From: Eretmocerus hayati
Taxonomy: Eukaryota; Arthropoda; Insecta; Hymenoptera; Aphelinidae
Assembly (NCBI GenBank): GCA_029851415.1
Contig: CM056744.1
Location: 70,302,172-70,366,171, forward strand
Reading direction: 5' to 3'
DNA length: 64,000 bases
In this document: piece after piece, positions 20,996-32,459 of the stretch
Position numbering within the stretch: position 1 is the stretch's first letter
Layout of the letters: every line of letters starts with the position of its first letter
Made by a program: the position numbers and the translations under genes
The notes under the pieces: model-generated
Database searches by the model: none
What the model saw: only the letters and a program-made list of their open reading frames with translations
What the model was told of the DNA's origin: nothing

Positions 20996-21139
20996 TAATA
21001 TACGTTGAAAATATAATAAGGTCGTTACCTTAGCATCAGACCTAGACCAAATGAGGCTCCCTTAGAGTGAATTAAACCAAATAAGAACATACAAGATTGA
21101 ACTACACCGGATTAGACCGACCTACACTATCCTAAACCT

Positions 21140-21531
21140 ACGTGATTTTTGCAAAAATCATAAACGGAAAAAATAGAAACTATACGATATTCATTCCAAA
21201 AATCAACGTCAAATCCTCAAAGAATGAAATCTCGTTCTCTATGGTATGTCGAAAATTCCCTTTCAGAATCGGATTTGCAATTACTATGAATAAGTCTCAA
21301 GGACAATCATTTGAAAGCGTTGGGATATATTTGCCGGCACCAGTATTTGCACATGGCAATTATACGTTGCTCTATCAAGAGTCACATTAAAAAAAATTTG
21401 AAAATTGTTATGAAAAATAGTGCTAAGAAGAGCAAAGAACAAATACTTTTAGAAAATCCATCTAAAACGCCTTTCACAGGAACTCAGGTTTATACCACGA
21501 ATGTTGTATATCCAGAAATATTTTGTGATTA
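21140..21531 (+). pseudogene. C-terminal fragment of a second Helitron helicase
   Basis: The frame contains KFPFRIGFAITMNKSQGQSF and VGIYLPAPVFAHG, matching motifs V/VI of Helitron helicases. A one-base shift then gives VALSRVT. A second frame carries on to TTNVVYPEIF, a common C-terminal end of these proteins. It differs from the large Helitron at 7504-8862 in sequence and in orientation, so it represents another element. Only about 130 codons survive, and the frame is shifted once. Confidence 0.85.
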
Positions 21532-21766
21532 ACACAGAATTTCGTATAGCTCTTAAATCAATTCAAGTCGAATTTCTTAGTTTCTATCATTTCTCAACAT
21601 GTGTAGTGATGAATTTGAGGTTTTATGTATTCTCCACAGCATCACAACAATTTATGATTTCTACTAACAATCGGGAATCAATCTGCTCCTGAAACGTGTA
21701 CATAATGTAATAAATGAAGAAATCAAAATTGTAACTCAATATAGTGTGCTGAATTATTTTATACCA

Positions 21767-21920
21767 ACACGGACCCCTCCACCCCCATCGGACCCACCGA
21801 CCCACCGGACCCACCGACCCACTAACCCACCGACCCACCAGACCCACTAACCCACCGACCCACGAACAGCACCAACGACGCTACCACGATACGAGGCATC
21901 CGGACGGATAAAATTGGACA
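21767..21920 (+). repeat. Direct repeat (copy 2) with GACCCACC units
   Basis: A second copy of the element at 20838-20995, with more GACCCACC/GACCCACT units and the same CACGATACGAGGCATCCGGA end. The two copies bracket the Helitron helicase fragment in the same orientation. Confidence 0.75.
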
Positions 21921-22539
21921 GGCGCTTAATTAATTTAATTCTGACGTTGGGACGAGGGGGAGGCCATTTGCCTCGTTTTTTCAGCTCCTTCAGTTACTGG
22001 TGAGACCAGTGCTCTTACAGCATCTGGACCACTTGTGGGGTCCTTTTCCAGCGTTGCGATAGGGGTATCTGAACCCCCACCTGGCGTAGCTCAGTCAGCA
22101 GCATGGGGAGCTGGAATAAGAACTGCCAACTCCTGTGTGTCACCGGCAAGTGGCATTGGTGGACGAATGGATGAATGAATGAATGATTTATCTCTGACTG
22201 GGGACTAAGAAGTCCTTCATAGTCTACACGATATCTTACATATGGCCTATAGTTACCAAACTACAGTACAAAATACATGCTAGGAGGTTCGCTTCATCGC
22301 AATTGAGACCAACTGCTATGAACCTTGAAAATTAAATAAGAATACTAATAATAATGATATAACTAAAAATAAAATAAAATCACACTAAGGGAGACACAAA
22401 AACCAAATTTGGTACATGTTATGAATAAAAATACACAATCAACAAGATAATGGAGGCTGCGCATATTATAAAATCTCCACAAATTTCCGCCACAACCATG
22501 AATACTGTCAGCCACCGCTCAGACAGGTTCCTTCAACCC
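21921..22539. other. Unassigned sequence with a possible minus-strand LINE tail
   Basis: At 22168-22186 GAATGGATGAATGAATGA is followed by ATTTATCTCTGACTGGGGAC. Read on the minus strand this looks like a LINE 3' end with a simple-repeat tail, but no coding sequence supports it. A GCGTAGCTCAGTCAGCAG stretch at 22083-22100 recalls a tRNA A-box, without a B-box. The rest is AT-rich. Confidence 0.35.
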
Positions 22540-22879
22540 TGACGCTAATATGTATGCCGCCACCAATGATTGAAGCACGACTTGTCGAATTTTTCTCTAA
22601 TTTTGATGGGAATCCTATTCCTTTGACGAATCACCGACAAAAAATAAGAATTCTTGGAGGTGTCCGTTCTAGCAACGAGAATTCAGACATGCCTCAACCT
22701 GGCAAAAAATGGTAGAGAACTCTTCGAAAGTCAAAATAGAGTCATTCACGACTCTTCTTGGATGATATTTGAGAGCCCCCACCCCGGCCTCTCAAATGTT
22801 ACCGAAATGAGGGGCAGCAAGAGGGTTGAAAGTTTACTTAGTGCCATGTTGGCACATCATTTCGCTGACAAAGTTCGAG

Positions 22880-23430
22880 GAGTCACTCTTTTCCTTGAAC
22901 ATTCTCTGAAGCTCCGTGGCTGCTCCTTTGAGATTTCGGCCCTGGTCACTAACCAGAGTCGTGCATAAGCCACGACGGGAGATATACCGCCTATGAACGA
23001 CTAGGCAACTTCGAATGGTGTAATCGAATACAGTTTCCGAGAGTATAGCATGAGTGCAAAGTTACACAGAAATCAAAAAGTAACCTTTGTAGGACTTTTG
23101 TTTCCTGAGTCGGGAAGCAAGGATGTTGTACAAGCCCGCGTAGTCCCCACAGCGCACTGGAAGGGTCTAGACAGTCACACGCGATAAGACGGAAGATCAC
23201 CCATAAGTTGTTTGGAAAGTGCTGCTCGGTACCTCTGATACGGCACACAATGGTAGATGAACGCCTTTATCGTCATTTTCCTCATCACTATCCAAAATCC
23301 GTGTGACGCACATAAAGGTCAACTGATTCACCCCATGTGAAGTTAGATGATGATAATACCAAATCACTAGAATCGATGACTGTGAAGCAAGTGGTAAGAC
23401 GACTGGGTGTTTTCCATCGTAACTCAAATC
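22880..23430 (-). pseudogene. BEL/Pao integrase (zinc-binding and core fragments)
   Basis: The minus strand at 23427-23300 reads YDGKHPVVLPLASQS followed by HHLTSHGVNQLT, matching the HHCC zinc-binding domain. Further frames give GDYAGLYNILASRLRKQKS around 23128-23070, followed after a stop by RRGLCTTLVSDQGRN near 22970. These are the D-containing DYAGP and SDQGxN blocks of the Pao integrase core. Integrase inserts the cDNA into host DNA. Several stops and shifts make it inactive. Confidence 0.8.
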
Positions 23431-23864
23431 CGTTTTCTCTTATCTAGCCCCCACTCTAATCAAACCATTGACCGAAACAGGATTCAGTAGTTTCGAATAA
23501 TGAGATTTAGCTAACGCTTTTCCTCATTGTAAGATTCTCATCTCGTCTTCGGAGTAGGCTAGCTGAGTCAAATATGACCAAATGAGTTTGGCTACAAGAT
23601 TCCACATCTTTGGATCACGATTTTCTAACGTAATCACCGGGATAGTTCCAGATTTTGACTCTTAAAGGGCTCCTATGCTGAGAGAGAGCGACTCTGCTAT
23701 GTGGTTCAAATCACTCCGCTTGATCCATTCAACCTTCTTACTGAAACAAACGGGGCTATTCCACTAAAGTTTGTTGTGTACCGAGTCATCCCCTAGACAA
23801 CCCTTAGAAGCTATGTCAGCAGGCATATCTTCTAACTCAATATGATGCCAAAACCCTCCCCTAC

Positions 23865-24335
23865 TTAAGACTTGATCTGAGTACAGCGGTTTGCTACGAA
23901 TGTTTGCCACTTGTGAGGTTTACCGTGTAGCCAGTAGAGCACGTGTTTTGGATCAGACCAGAGATGCATCTGATCGTTTGAGATTTTTAGAACGTCAGCA
24001 AAACATCTAGTCCATTTTGCTGCAAGAAGCATTGCACAAAGCTCCAATCTCGTAATGGGCCATGGTTTAATCGGCGCTACCTTGGATTTGGCTCGGAGCA
24101 ATGAAACAGTGACGGACTCATCGATGACTCGGAAGTACACTACTGCAGCTTGTGCTCCTTTCGATGCATCCCCAAACTCATGTATCTCAATCTCTTGAGA
24201 AGTTGATTTCATACCCGAATATCTAGGGATTTTGCACGCATTCAAAGCTCGGAGTGATCCGTGCCACAGATTCCACTGCTCTGAGGGATTATCCGATAGG
24301 ACTTCATCCCATCCACTGCATCTCTGCCAGAGCAC
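23865..24335 (-). pseudogene. BEL/Pao RNase H domain
   Basis: A frame of 156 residues with IEIHEFGDASKGAQAAVVYF, LLRAKSKVAPIKPWPITRLE, then LWSDPKHVLYWLHG and FVANRCTQIKS. This is the signature of BEL/Pao RNase H, which digests RNA in the RNA:DNA hybrid. The catalytic D of GDAS, the E of RLEL and the D of WSD are all present. It is fused to RT in intact elements; here it is a separate frame. The frame ends at 23865 in a stop before the integrase. Confidence 0.9.
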
Positions 24336-24604
24336 TCACATGAAGAGTTTCGCGTGGACTAGAACAAGTGTAATCAAACCAGTAGGATCAAAATTTTTTG
24401 CGGTTTTAAAGAGTACCGATCTCTTGGTCGGCTTTCCCTCGGACGCCATACTTGAAAAGTTGAAGATGAAATGATCTTCCATTGATGACCACAAAATAGC
24501 TGATACTGAGAATGTTGACTCGTTTTCAAACGAATTCGCCGGAGTAACAAAATTGCAGGAGTATCAGACAATCACTTGTGTAATTCAGATTTTGCTTCAC
24601 CCAA

Positions 24605-25200
24605 TTATCGAATTAACTGAGAACGTTTATCAACTGTCTTCTTGACGGGAAACCCCCCCGATATCACGTCATCCATGCGAATTCCTTCTTCAATGATTTC
24701 AACAGCATCTGGATACTCATTTCTCTCATCATCAGCCAGTTGCCTCAGCGTACTGTTTGCCGAAAATGGTGAGCAGGCTAATCCAAACATGACGACTGTG
24801 GCAAAAAAAAGAGACGATTCCGTCCAAGGGACTTCGTCTCCACAAAATAACTCGGAGGTGCTGATCTTCCGGGTTAACTCCGGATCGCACAAACATTTAA
24901 TGGGCCACAAAAACGCGAGAATAGTGACGCCACTTTGTAAGGGAGTCAGGAATCCCTGGTAGGAGATCAGGTCCAGCTAGCGAAAAATCAATAATGGAAA
25001 AACCTCCATTGATCTTTGCCAAAGGATTGCAAACTGGTCTGAGCTTGGTTGTGGTTATACCCTCTCTGATCACCCCAAGAGACAGAAGCACGGAACATAT
25101 GCTTAAATCTTTCTCATCGTGAAAAATGTGACGAAGATGAGTTTGATCAATCGACCCTCGGATCCATTTCACGTATAAATCTCTAAACTCGGGATTTCTC
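24605..25200 (-). pseudogene. BEL/Pao reverse transcriptase fragments
   Basis: Two frames cover the RT. 25172-24897 contains TKLRPVCNPLAKINGGFSII and SLAGPDLLPGIPDSLTKWR. 24910-24605 contains VVMFGLACSPFSANSTLRQL and YPDAVEIIEEGIRMDDVISG. The usual YVDD box is changed: the residues before DD are IRM. The frames are offset, so at least one indel has occurred. A further frame at 24571-24374 may carry the thumb region. Confidence 0.85.
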
Positions 25201-25308
25201 TCGAATTCCTTCCCTGAATCGAGAAATTGTCACAGCGCGACATCATGAGAATTTTCGAGGTCATCATCTGGAGGAAAATTGGGTTTTCTTGGAAGTCTGA
25301 CCACGTAT

Positions 25309-25716
25309 CTACCTTCTGGTGTGCGCCAAACTGTTTCCTTGTGAAGAAGTCGTTATAACCCTTTCCTTCAGCTGTGAAAACCCGAGGTTCCGGAATTCCG
25401 AAATGATCAAAATATGCCTTGGAAGTCGCGTTTGAATCACGATCAACATCTTGCAGGTAGCCATTAATTGTGACGCGCGAGAAGGACGTTGTTTCGTAGG
25501 CCCTGACACCATCCACTCTAGTTGCGTCTTCACCGCAATAGGGAATTCGACTTGTTTGTCCCTTCGTAGCCCTTCTCCCAAGATCAGCGCATGAATTTCC
25601 GCACTCAAGAGCATGTGAACTTCACTGGGTTCATCGAATTGTGGATCTGCCAGTCGCAAATTCTCCAAATGAGGCCACTTCATCTTGAGATCTCCCCATG
25701 GTTCATAATTCGTCAC
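25309..25716 (-). pseudogene. BEL/Pao protease-RT junction region
   Basis: The frame contains WPHLENLRLADPQFDEPSEV, HMLLSAEIHALILGEGLR and IAVKTQLEWMVSGPT. These are the conserved blocks following the aspartic protease in BEL/Pao polyproteins (LADP, LLGAD, T-x-x-GW-x-x-G). The protease active site itself is not clearly visible upstream. An overlapping frame (25516-25169) picks up the sequence after a shift. Confidence 0.8.
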
Positions 25717-26098
25717 TTTCTTTCAATACAAAGACTGTGACAAAGCACTCGAAATTCGGATCAGTGCTGGATTTGATTAGGACTTCCACAATCTCAATGC
25801 GAACAGTTGAAACTACCCCCCTACGCTGGAAGTATTCGGTCTGAAAAAACGTTTTTCGAGATTTAGAAACTTACAAAGCTCTTTCAAAATGAAGCTTGAC
25901 AGTGCACATTGATCAACAATGGCACGTATCATTTGCAGAGACCCATCCGGGCCTTGAGCAGAAATTTCAGCAGTTGCGAGGAGGGTTTCTTGAGTCGATT
26001 CATCATTTCAATTCATCAGCTAAGTTTCGAATTCCTGGATGAAAGCTTACGACAGTGCAATGATTTGATTGGAATACGATTTGAACTGTCAGAGTCAT

Positions 26099-26440
26099 CT
26101 AACGACGTGTGATCATTTTTGTTGCAAACCATGCACTCATACTGGGAAGTACACTCTGATAGAGTGTGCTTCGATCCTTTTTCTTTCCAGCAATTTGAGG
26201 TTTTCTTTTGTTATTGTTCCCGTTCCGTAGTTGCTCCGCATTTTCTAATTGCATGAGCTCAAGTTTCCCAGTTTCCAGGAAAACCAGTGCGTCCTCAAGA
26301 GGTGGACAAAGAGTCGGATTTCGGATCGGCAGAGTGTTACGCGTTCCTCCCATTCTCATCGGACTATGCGTTCTAGTCGAGCAAGAGAGTTGTTTTGTAT
26401 AGTGGCTTTGATTCAAAGATTCGGATGAGCGTCCGGACAC
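26099..26440 (-). pseudogene. BEL/Pao gag C-terminal region with zinc knuckle remnant
   Basis: A frame of 113 residues contains NRKP-type basic sequence (NGNNNKRKPQIAGKKKDRS). Just after it, in a shifted frame, ECMVCNKNDHTSLDD reads as the start of a CCHC-type zinc knuckle. Gag knuckles bind the element RNA. The frameshift lies between the basic region and the knuckle. Confidence 0.6.
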
Positions 26441-26764
26441 TGAACTCCCTTCAAGTGATACAGATATTCCAGAAATTCGCCTTTCCTGACCGTGAACAGT
26501 TCTTCCGTCGGATTGAACGCCTCATTTTCGGACTGATTATCATCTTGATCAGCTTTCTCGTCATTCTTGAGTAATACATAATTTGTTTCCAAATCCGATC
26601 AATCCTTCTTGATGTCACTTGAAACACTCTCTGCCGCGCCGTGAGTCATCTTGGCTTGGCCTAGAATTCTTGAAGTTGTAAGAATTACAAATTTTTGTTT
26701 GCAACTCAAGCTTCTTTCCAATAGTTTTGTCCGACTTCATGTTGGACTCGTAATGGAACGATAC

Positions 26765-26800
26765 AAAATGACAGAGAGATTTAAATCTCTCTGTCATTTT
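26765..26800. repeat. Perfect 36-bp palindrome
   Basis: AAAATGACAGAGAGATTT is followed immediately by its exact reverse complement, with no loop. It can form a cruciform and gives nearly mirror-image short frames on the two strands. Confidence 0.97.
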
Positions 26801-26930
26801 GAAGCTTTAAAGCTTTCTGCAAATTATAAGTATCTGTGAAGAACGAAACGTGGAACTATCTCGGCGTTACACGTGAGATATGAATATATCGCTCTCTGAA
26901 TAGATCCAGAGAGGAAGAAACTGAAAATTC

Positions 26931-27362
26931 AAATTATGAAGATATAATTTTTTCGGTCTTTGCGAGTTGAAGTCAGCAGATATTGCTGACGTTTTTGGCA
27001 TCAATCGAGAATGGATTTTACTCAACTCTCGATCAATGCACCTTTAGAGCCTCGTATGGTTCCGAGGATGCATCTAAAGGATTTTGATGGAAAGGAATGA
27101 AAAGTAAAGATGAGAATTGAGAAACTTTATGAAAAATTTGGATTCTACGCTGATGTTATGCGTGTTTCGCCCTTCTCTCATTGCTCGGGCTTTTCAAAGT
27201 GGTGGAAGAGCAATGAAAGTTTACCACTGACACGCGGCTCAAGTGTGTCGGTGCATTGATCGAGAGTTGAGTGAAATCAATTCTCGATTGATGCCAAGAA
27301 CGTCAGCAATATCTGCTGACTTCAACTCGCAAAGACCGAAAAAATTATATCTTCATAATTTG
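26931..27362. mobile_element. 432-bp inverted-repeat element (MITE)
   Basis: Arms 26931-27041 and 27250-27362 are near-perfect reverse complements. They start AAATTATGAAGATATAATTT and include GTCAGCAGATATTGCTGACG, itself a small palindrome. The ~208-bp centre has no gene. No clear target duplication was found. Confidence 0.88.
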
Positions 27363-27728
27363 AAATTCCTGCGAGTGATAAATACGATATCCGATCATAT
27401 CGATCGAGTGTCAAAATTAATTACATAAAAACTGAAAATTCGTCCGGCACTTGCGCGAGCAAGGATTGAATACGAGCACTGTGTGTCGTATAACGCGAAG
27501 AATTGGATGACTAATTGCCTCGACCAGCTGCGAGCCGTGAGAATGAAGTCAAATATATGCGTAGGCAACGATTACCACTATGTCGTGACTTAGTGTCATT
27601 CCAGCATTTTGGAAATGAACTACGAAAAGATTCAGAGATCTCCAACTGGAGTAAGATTTTCTTAACGTGGAAGAGCTAGCTTGTTTCAGGATGAATATAG
27701 GTGCAGTCATACAACCGAGCGTGACTCA
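27363..27728. other. No gene seen
   Basis: AT-rich sequence between two inverted-repeat elements. ACTGAAAATTC occurs at 27431 and also just before the left arm of the previous element (26921). No other signal was noticed. Confidence 0.4.
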
Positions 27729-27730
27729 TA

Positions 27731-28826
27731 CAGTCCCTACCATAAATAATGGAACACATTGGGTCTCACTCAAACAGTGATATCTCCGATTTGATTTGTC
27801 GTACAAGAATTCTGGAAAATGGGTTTTGAAGAACACAAAAGAATCTATCGATTTATGGGTTTTGATAATTTTTTACGTGCTTTTCAAGTGCCCGTGCACG
27901 TGGTTGAAAATCAGAAAAAATTTTCCTTCAATCAATCACCTACAATTTTGACGGGAGTGATTAAATCACAAAAATACTCAAGGGATCTTATAGATCGTTC
28001 GAAAATCTAAGAATTTGGTCCTGTGTAAAATTTTTGTACGACCCTTCCCGACCGACTTACGAGCTCCGAAAGAAAACTTCGTACTAACATAGGGTGTTTA
28101 TGGAGATACCGAGCCTGGCACCTGTTCAATTGTCTGTCGCTCTATTCAGGGGCAAAATCGAATCAGAAAAATATCGTGGCATATGATTTCGACGTAAAAT
28201 ATTCTGGTCTTTTCGAATATTTCATCAGATTTTGTCTGAGATTTGAGATAGCAACGATTTCTCGAAATTTGATGTGAAAATTGATAAATTTCGTGTTTTG
28301 CTCCCATAGGTCACATTTGACACAAAATCTGATGAAATATTCTAAAAGATGAGATCATTTTACGTCGAAATTATGTGTCATGATATTTTTCAAATCCAAT
28401 TTTGCCCCAGGATAGAGGGAGAGAAAATTGGACAGGTGCCAGTCTCGGTATCTCCATAAACACCCTATGTTATTACAAAGTTTTCTTTCGGAGCTCGTGA
28501 GTCAGACGGGAAGGGTGGTACGGAAATTTGACAGAGGATCAAATATTTAGATTCCTAAACGATCTACAATAACCCGTGAGTATTTTTGTAATTGGATCAC
28601 TCCCGTCAACATTGAAGGTGACTGATTGAAGGAAAATTTTTTCTGATTTTCAACCACGTGTCCGGGCACTTAAAAAGCACGTAAAAAATTATGAAAACCC
28701 ATAAATCGATAGATTTTTTTGTGCTCTTCAAAACCCTTTTCTCAGAATTCCCATACGACCAATCAAATCGGAGATATCGCTGTTTGAGTGAGACCCTACG
28801 TGTTCCATTATTCATGGTAGGGACTG
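27731..28826. mobile_element. Tc1/mariner-like foldback element with TA duplication
   Basis: Almost the whole 1096 bp folds on itself. The arms run from CAGTCCCTACCATAAATAAT inward for about 500 bp and match the reverse complement ending in GGTAGGGACTG at 28826. TA dinucleotides flank both ends (27729-27730 and 28827-28828). The unpaired centre is roughly 70-80 bp near 28250-28320. The CAGT start and TA target fit the Tc1/mariner superfamily. No transposase remains. Confidence 0.93.
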
Positions 28827-28828
28827 TA

Positions 28829-29899
28829 TAATGAAGAAAAAATCCTCGTTGTAACCTGCGATGGTTGGGAAAAGACGGAGGAAGTTCTCGCGAGACAGCT
28901 GGCCGTAGTGTGCTACAACAAAATACTGCTCAACCTAGTAGTCGAACAGAAAACGGAAGGTACACTGTTTCACAGCCGACTTGAGCTGTGGAAAGCCTAT
29001 GACCATCATCAACGTGCAGAATAATGAACGTACTGAATGTACAACGTCTTAGGAATACGAAAAACCCCGCGTCCCAGCAGGATTTGCTACGTCACACAGA
29101 ACCACCTGCGCGATAGGGAACACGTCGCGCGCAGCAGTTTCATCGGTCGCAATGCCGCCGTCCCGAGATTCAACGCGCAAGTGAGGACTACGCGGGTATG
29201 TACCAAGGGGAGAAACGGGGAGAAGGAGGGAGTCATGCCACGCATCGAAGCAGTTGCATGGATGTATGGATATGAGTACCTTCGAGTGTGTATATATATA
29301 TATATATATATATCTAAATAGACCTCATGTGGAGCAGCCTGCAGATGGAGAGAGGAATGTTCTCACGATACCTGTCCAGATGATCTTGACATCAGCAGCA
29401 CATTCCACTAAAAAAATCTCAGCTCAATTGACCCCCTTGCTACGAGTGTCATCAGCAATGCCTCTATGTTGATGTAATACAGAGGATGAAACGCCATCAA
29501 AAATGGCCGACGTAGCTGCCTCACACTGCTTCGATGTATAGCGTTGCTCAGGCAGAACGCTGCGACACAAGATAGCTGTCCCCCACGTTTTTGTTGCCAG
29601 CCAGCATTGGCGATGATGGGCCTGCCGCCATATGAGTGCTCTTTCCTGGCGTCAGGACTAACGCCGGAGTACTTGGCACACACTCGCGAACACAGAGTTT
29701 ATCACCATTTTACCTGCAATGATGAGAAGTCCACAGCCGCGAAAACGCCCTCGCTCGAAGGACCAATGATGTTTAACTCGAAAATCAGGATTTAGTGAGT
29801 TGCTGCGGTTTGGGTGAATGGTGAAGGTCGCGATGTGATAATAGATTGAATTTATTACAAAACGCGAGGTGGTGGATGTGTGCGCGCGGCGGCCACCGG
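28829..29899. other. Unassigned sequence
   Basis: It contains a (TA)n run at 29290-29313 and CG-rich stretches around 29080-29170. The short frames have no motifs and overlap on both strands. No gene is supported. Confidence 0.4.
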
Positions 29900-30300
29900 T
29901 CGGCGGAAAAGTGGGTACCTGAAGCTAGCGAATACTAACTCACAGATCGGTCCCAAACCAATTTCTTTTTTTATTGCTTCTTTATTACTGATTTATCACC
30001 AAAGAAAAAAATTTATTACCGGTCATGGGCCCGAAATACGAGAGTTTTCGCTAGCGGAAGCTTACGCTAGCGAACACTTAGCCGGGGAAAGATCGTACGG
30101 GAATGTGCAATAGCTCATTTTTTATGACTTTTTTATTACTCTCAGAATATGTCCTCAAGATATGCGTGTGATTTGATTCAGCTGAAATATGATGGTTTTT
30201 GCTAGCGTAAGCTCACGCTAGCGAACACCATATACAGGCGAAGCTTCGAGGACACTCAGAACTATACGGGATTTTATTACTTTTTCATTACTCTCGAAAG
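29900..30300 (+). repeat. Degenerate ~150-bp tandem repeat with GCTAGCG palindromes
   Basis: The motif GCTAGCG-N-AAGCT-ACGCTAGCGAACAC occurs at about 30051 and 30197, and a weaker version near 29919. Each is followed by TTTTTATTACT or TCTTTATTACT roughly 57-85 bp later. Similarity of AAATTTATTACCGGTCATGG to the next array suggests that the two arrays are related. Confidence 0.65.
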
Positions 30301-30512
30301 GTATGGTCGAGATAGTCCTGAGACCAAGAGAAAACCGATATGTAGGCCTGAGGCTGGACGGGAGCTGAAGCGGGGCGAGATGAGAAATATATGATGGGCT
30401 GAGCTACCTCTGTACAATAACGTGCGATTGAAAAAATTCAATCGCATACGGAAACCTGTCTGACGATGAGCTGGATACAGATGAGTCTTCAGAGATAATA
30501 GGGAATCGATAA

Positions 30513-31130
30513 CGAATCATGGGGCCCAAAACAGGGGGGACCCTGCTTAGAGTTATTATAGTCGTAGTCGAGACGTCACGGGGGGATGAAGAGAGTCTCA
30601 ATCGACCCGAAACTCTGAAAAACCTCAGATCAAGTGATCAGGTACCATCGACTAAGACCAGAGAATTTATTACCAGCCAGCATCCTCGGCTATGGGGCCC
30701 AGAATAGGGCAAAATCCAGCTTTGAGCATGTTCCGCGCAGTTATGACGCTTTTTCGGGTTGTAAAAGGTTCCAATGAAACCGTAAGTCTACAGAACATCA
30801 GATCGAGTGTTTATGTACCATTGGTGATGCTAAGGAAATTTATTACCAGTCAGCACTCTCGGCTATGGGGCCCAAAACAGGGCGAAATCGAGCTTTGAGC
30901 AGTTATCTGTGCAGTTATGATACCCCTGTGGGTTGCGAGTAGTTCCAATGGACCCGAAACTCTACAAAACCCTAGATTAAGTAGTCACATACATTTTTGA
31001 TGCCCAGAAAATTTATTACCAGTCAGCACCCTCGGCTATGGGGCCCAAAACAGGGCGAAATTGAGCATTGGGCAGTTATCTGCGCAGTTATGACGCCACT
31101 GTGGACTGTGAGATAAACCAATGCCCTGCT
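30513..31130 (+). repeat. 173-bp satellite-like tandem repeat, about 3.5 units
   Basis: ATGGGGCCCAAAACAGGG or close variants start at 30518, 30692, 30865 and 31038, giving a constant 173-174 bp period. Each complete unit ends in TTTATTACCAGTCAGCA and CTCGGCT. The units have diverged by substitutions but not by length. Confidence 0.88.
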
Positions 31131-31699
31131 GAAAACTGTGATATACAATTACACGTCAATCTATATGTGTAATTACACGTCCATTCTCACCATATTCAGC
31201 TTGTGCAAAGTGATATGGATATGACAGTGGGAAAGTGATTAGGTGAAGACGTGGAATTGTATCTGGAAAAAGAGGGCAGAGAATGACCCATTTCCGTTTC
31301 ATCGAATTCCATGCACTTTCTGACGTGTAAATATATATCCATTTCTGACGTTCAAAACGATGTGGAATTATATTTTTATAACTGAAAATATTGAAAACCT
31401 ATTCAGTAAAATGTAATTGAGAGTAGTTTCAGCGGTATGATTCAAAGAGAGGATCAATCACGCCCTACTGGGCGAGGGGACCACGAGAGCGAACAAGGAA
31501 TTCTTTGGAAGAAATCGGCCCTGTAGGTGGCCGTCACGCAATATGGCCACCGTGAAGATTCTATGGAATAAAAGAGATACGCCTCGTCAATCGAAAATTG
31601 ATTGGCAAGACGTGGATGATGATTCAGCTCCATTAGAAAACTTTTCTTGGGAAAGGATTTTCAGATTTCTTGGGGGATTTGGGAAATCCATTTTCTTGT
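31131..31699. other. No gene seen
   Basis: A tandem AATTACACGTC pair (about 31148 and 31172) and an inverted GGTGGCCG/TGGCCACC pair (31536-31555) are visible. There is no coding evidence. Confidence 0.4.
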
Positions 31700-32120
31700 A
31701 TTGTTATTTCGACTGAGTGCCAGGAAATTTGAGAAATTCATGCAATACTTCAGGTATCTTATCTCTTATATTTCTATTCCTGCGGAGCGAGAGGAATTTC
31801 CAAGAAGTTCTGGAAAGATTTGGAAATTCATTATTCATACTTCCACTTCGGCGAAGTGCTGGAAAATTCCGTGAGATCCCACAGTTTTGAGGATTTTGTT
31901 TTTATAATATCATTTTGGCAAAGTGCCGGAGATACCTGTAAATTTCTTGAAAGTCTAGGGGATTTTTCCTTCACATACCTATCCTGGTGGAGGTCAGGAA
32001 GATTCTGAGAATTTCCGAAAAGTTCAAGGAATCCATTTCTCATATCCTTATTCTGTCGCGAGAGGATCCTCGAACTCTTTGAAAAATTCAGAAGTCAATG
32101 TCATTTCGGCGGAACGCGGG
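31700..32120 (+). repeat. Degenerate ~69-bp tandem repeat, 6-7 units
   Basis: The unit marker is TTCGGCGAAGTGCTGGAAAATT or a close variant. Markers occur near 31707, 31777, 31847, 31914, 31983, 32051 and 32105, at 67-70 bp spacing except for the last. The units are strongly diverged. Confidence 0.6.
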
Positions 32121-32459
32121 AAAACCGTGAGATTCTTGCTCAATCATTAGCTGCTATGAATCATCCTCGGACGAGGATAACTCGCCTCAATCGCTGTAGC
32201 GGACATTCGTAGGTTCGGTGATTGATTATACTTGTACTCACCATATTAGTCTTGCCTTGTACTTGCTGCTCAACCTGGAAGTTGTAGGCCCGGTGTACAC
32301 CACTGCGTCGCTGCTGGTCTGGGTCTTGTTGATCACTCCGAGAATTCCTAGTCCGCACGTGCGTCACAGGATTTCATCGACTCAAGCTCCACGCTATTCA
32401 CGCGGAGGGAGCCGCTCACTCCAGTCGGGGCGCCGCGTCCGAATGGACCCGAGATGAAC
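32121..32459. other. No gene seen
   Basis: It has overlapping frames on both strands (32161-32457) without recognisable motifs. The sequence looks unique within the window. Confidence 0.35.

Larger units (their letters stand above)
22540..26640 (-). mobile_element. Degenerate BEL/Pao LTR retrotransposon
   Basis: Minus-strand fragments run in the order gag zinc knuckle, protease, reverse transcriptase, RNase H, integrase zinc domain and integrase core. All are broken by frameshifts and stops. LTRs were not identified. The ends given are the limits of recognisable coding matter. Confidence 0.85.

Noticed and set aside
22075..22150. tRNA-like GCGTAGCTCAGTCAGCAG segment as a SINE or tRNA
   Set aside because: No B-box follows at a suitable distance.
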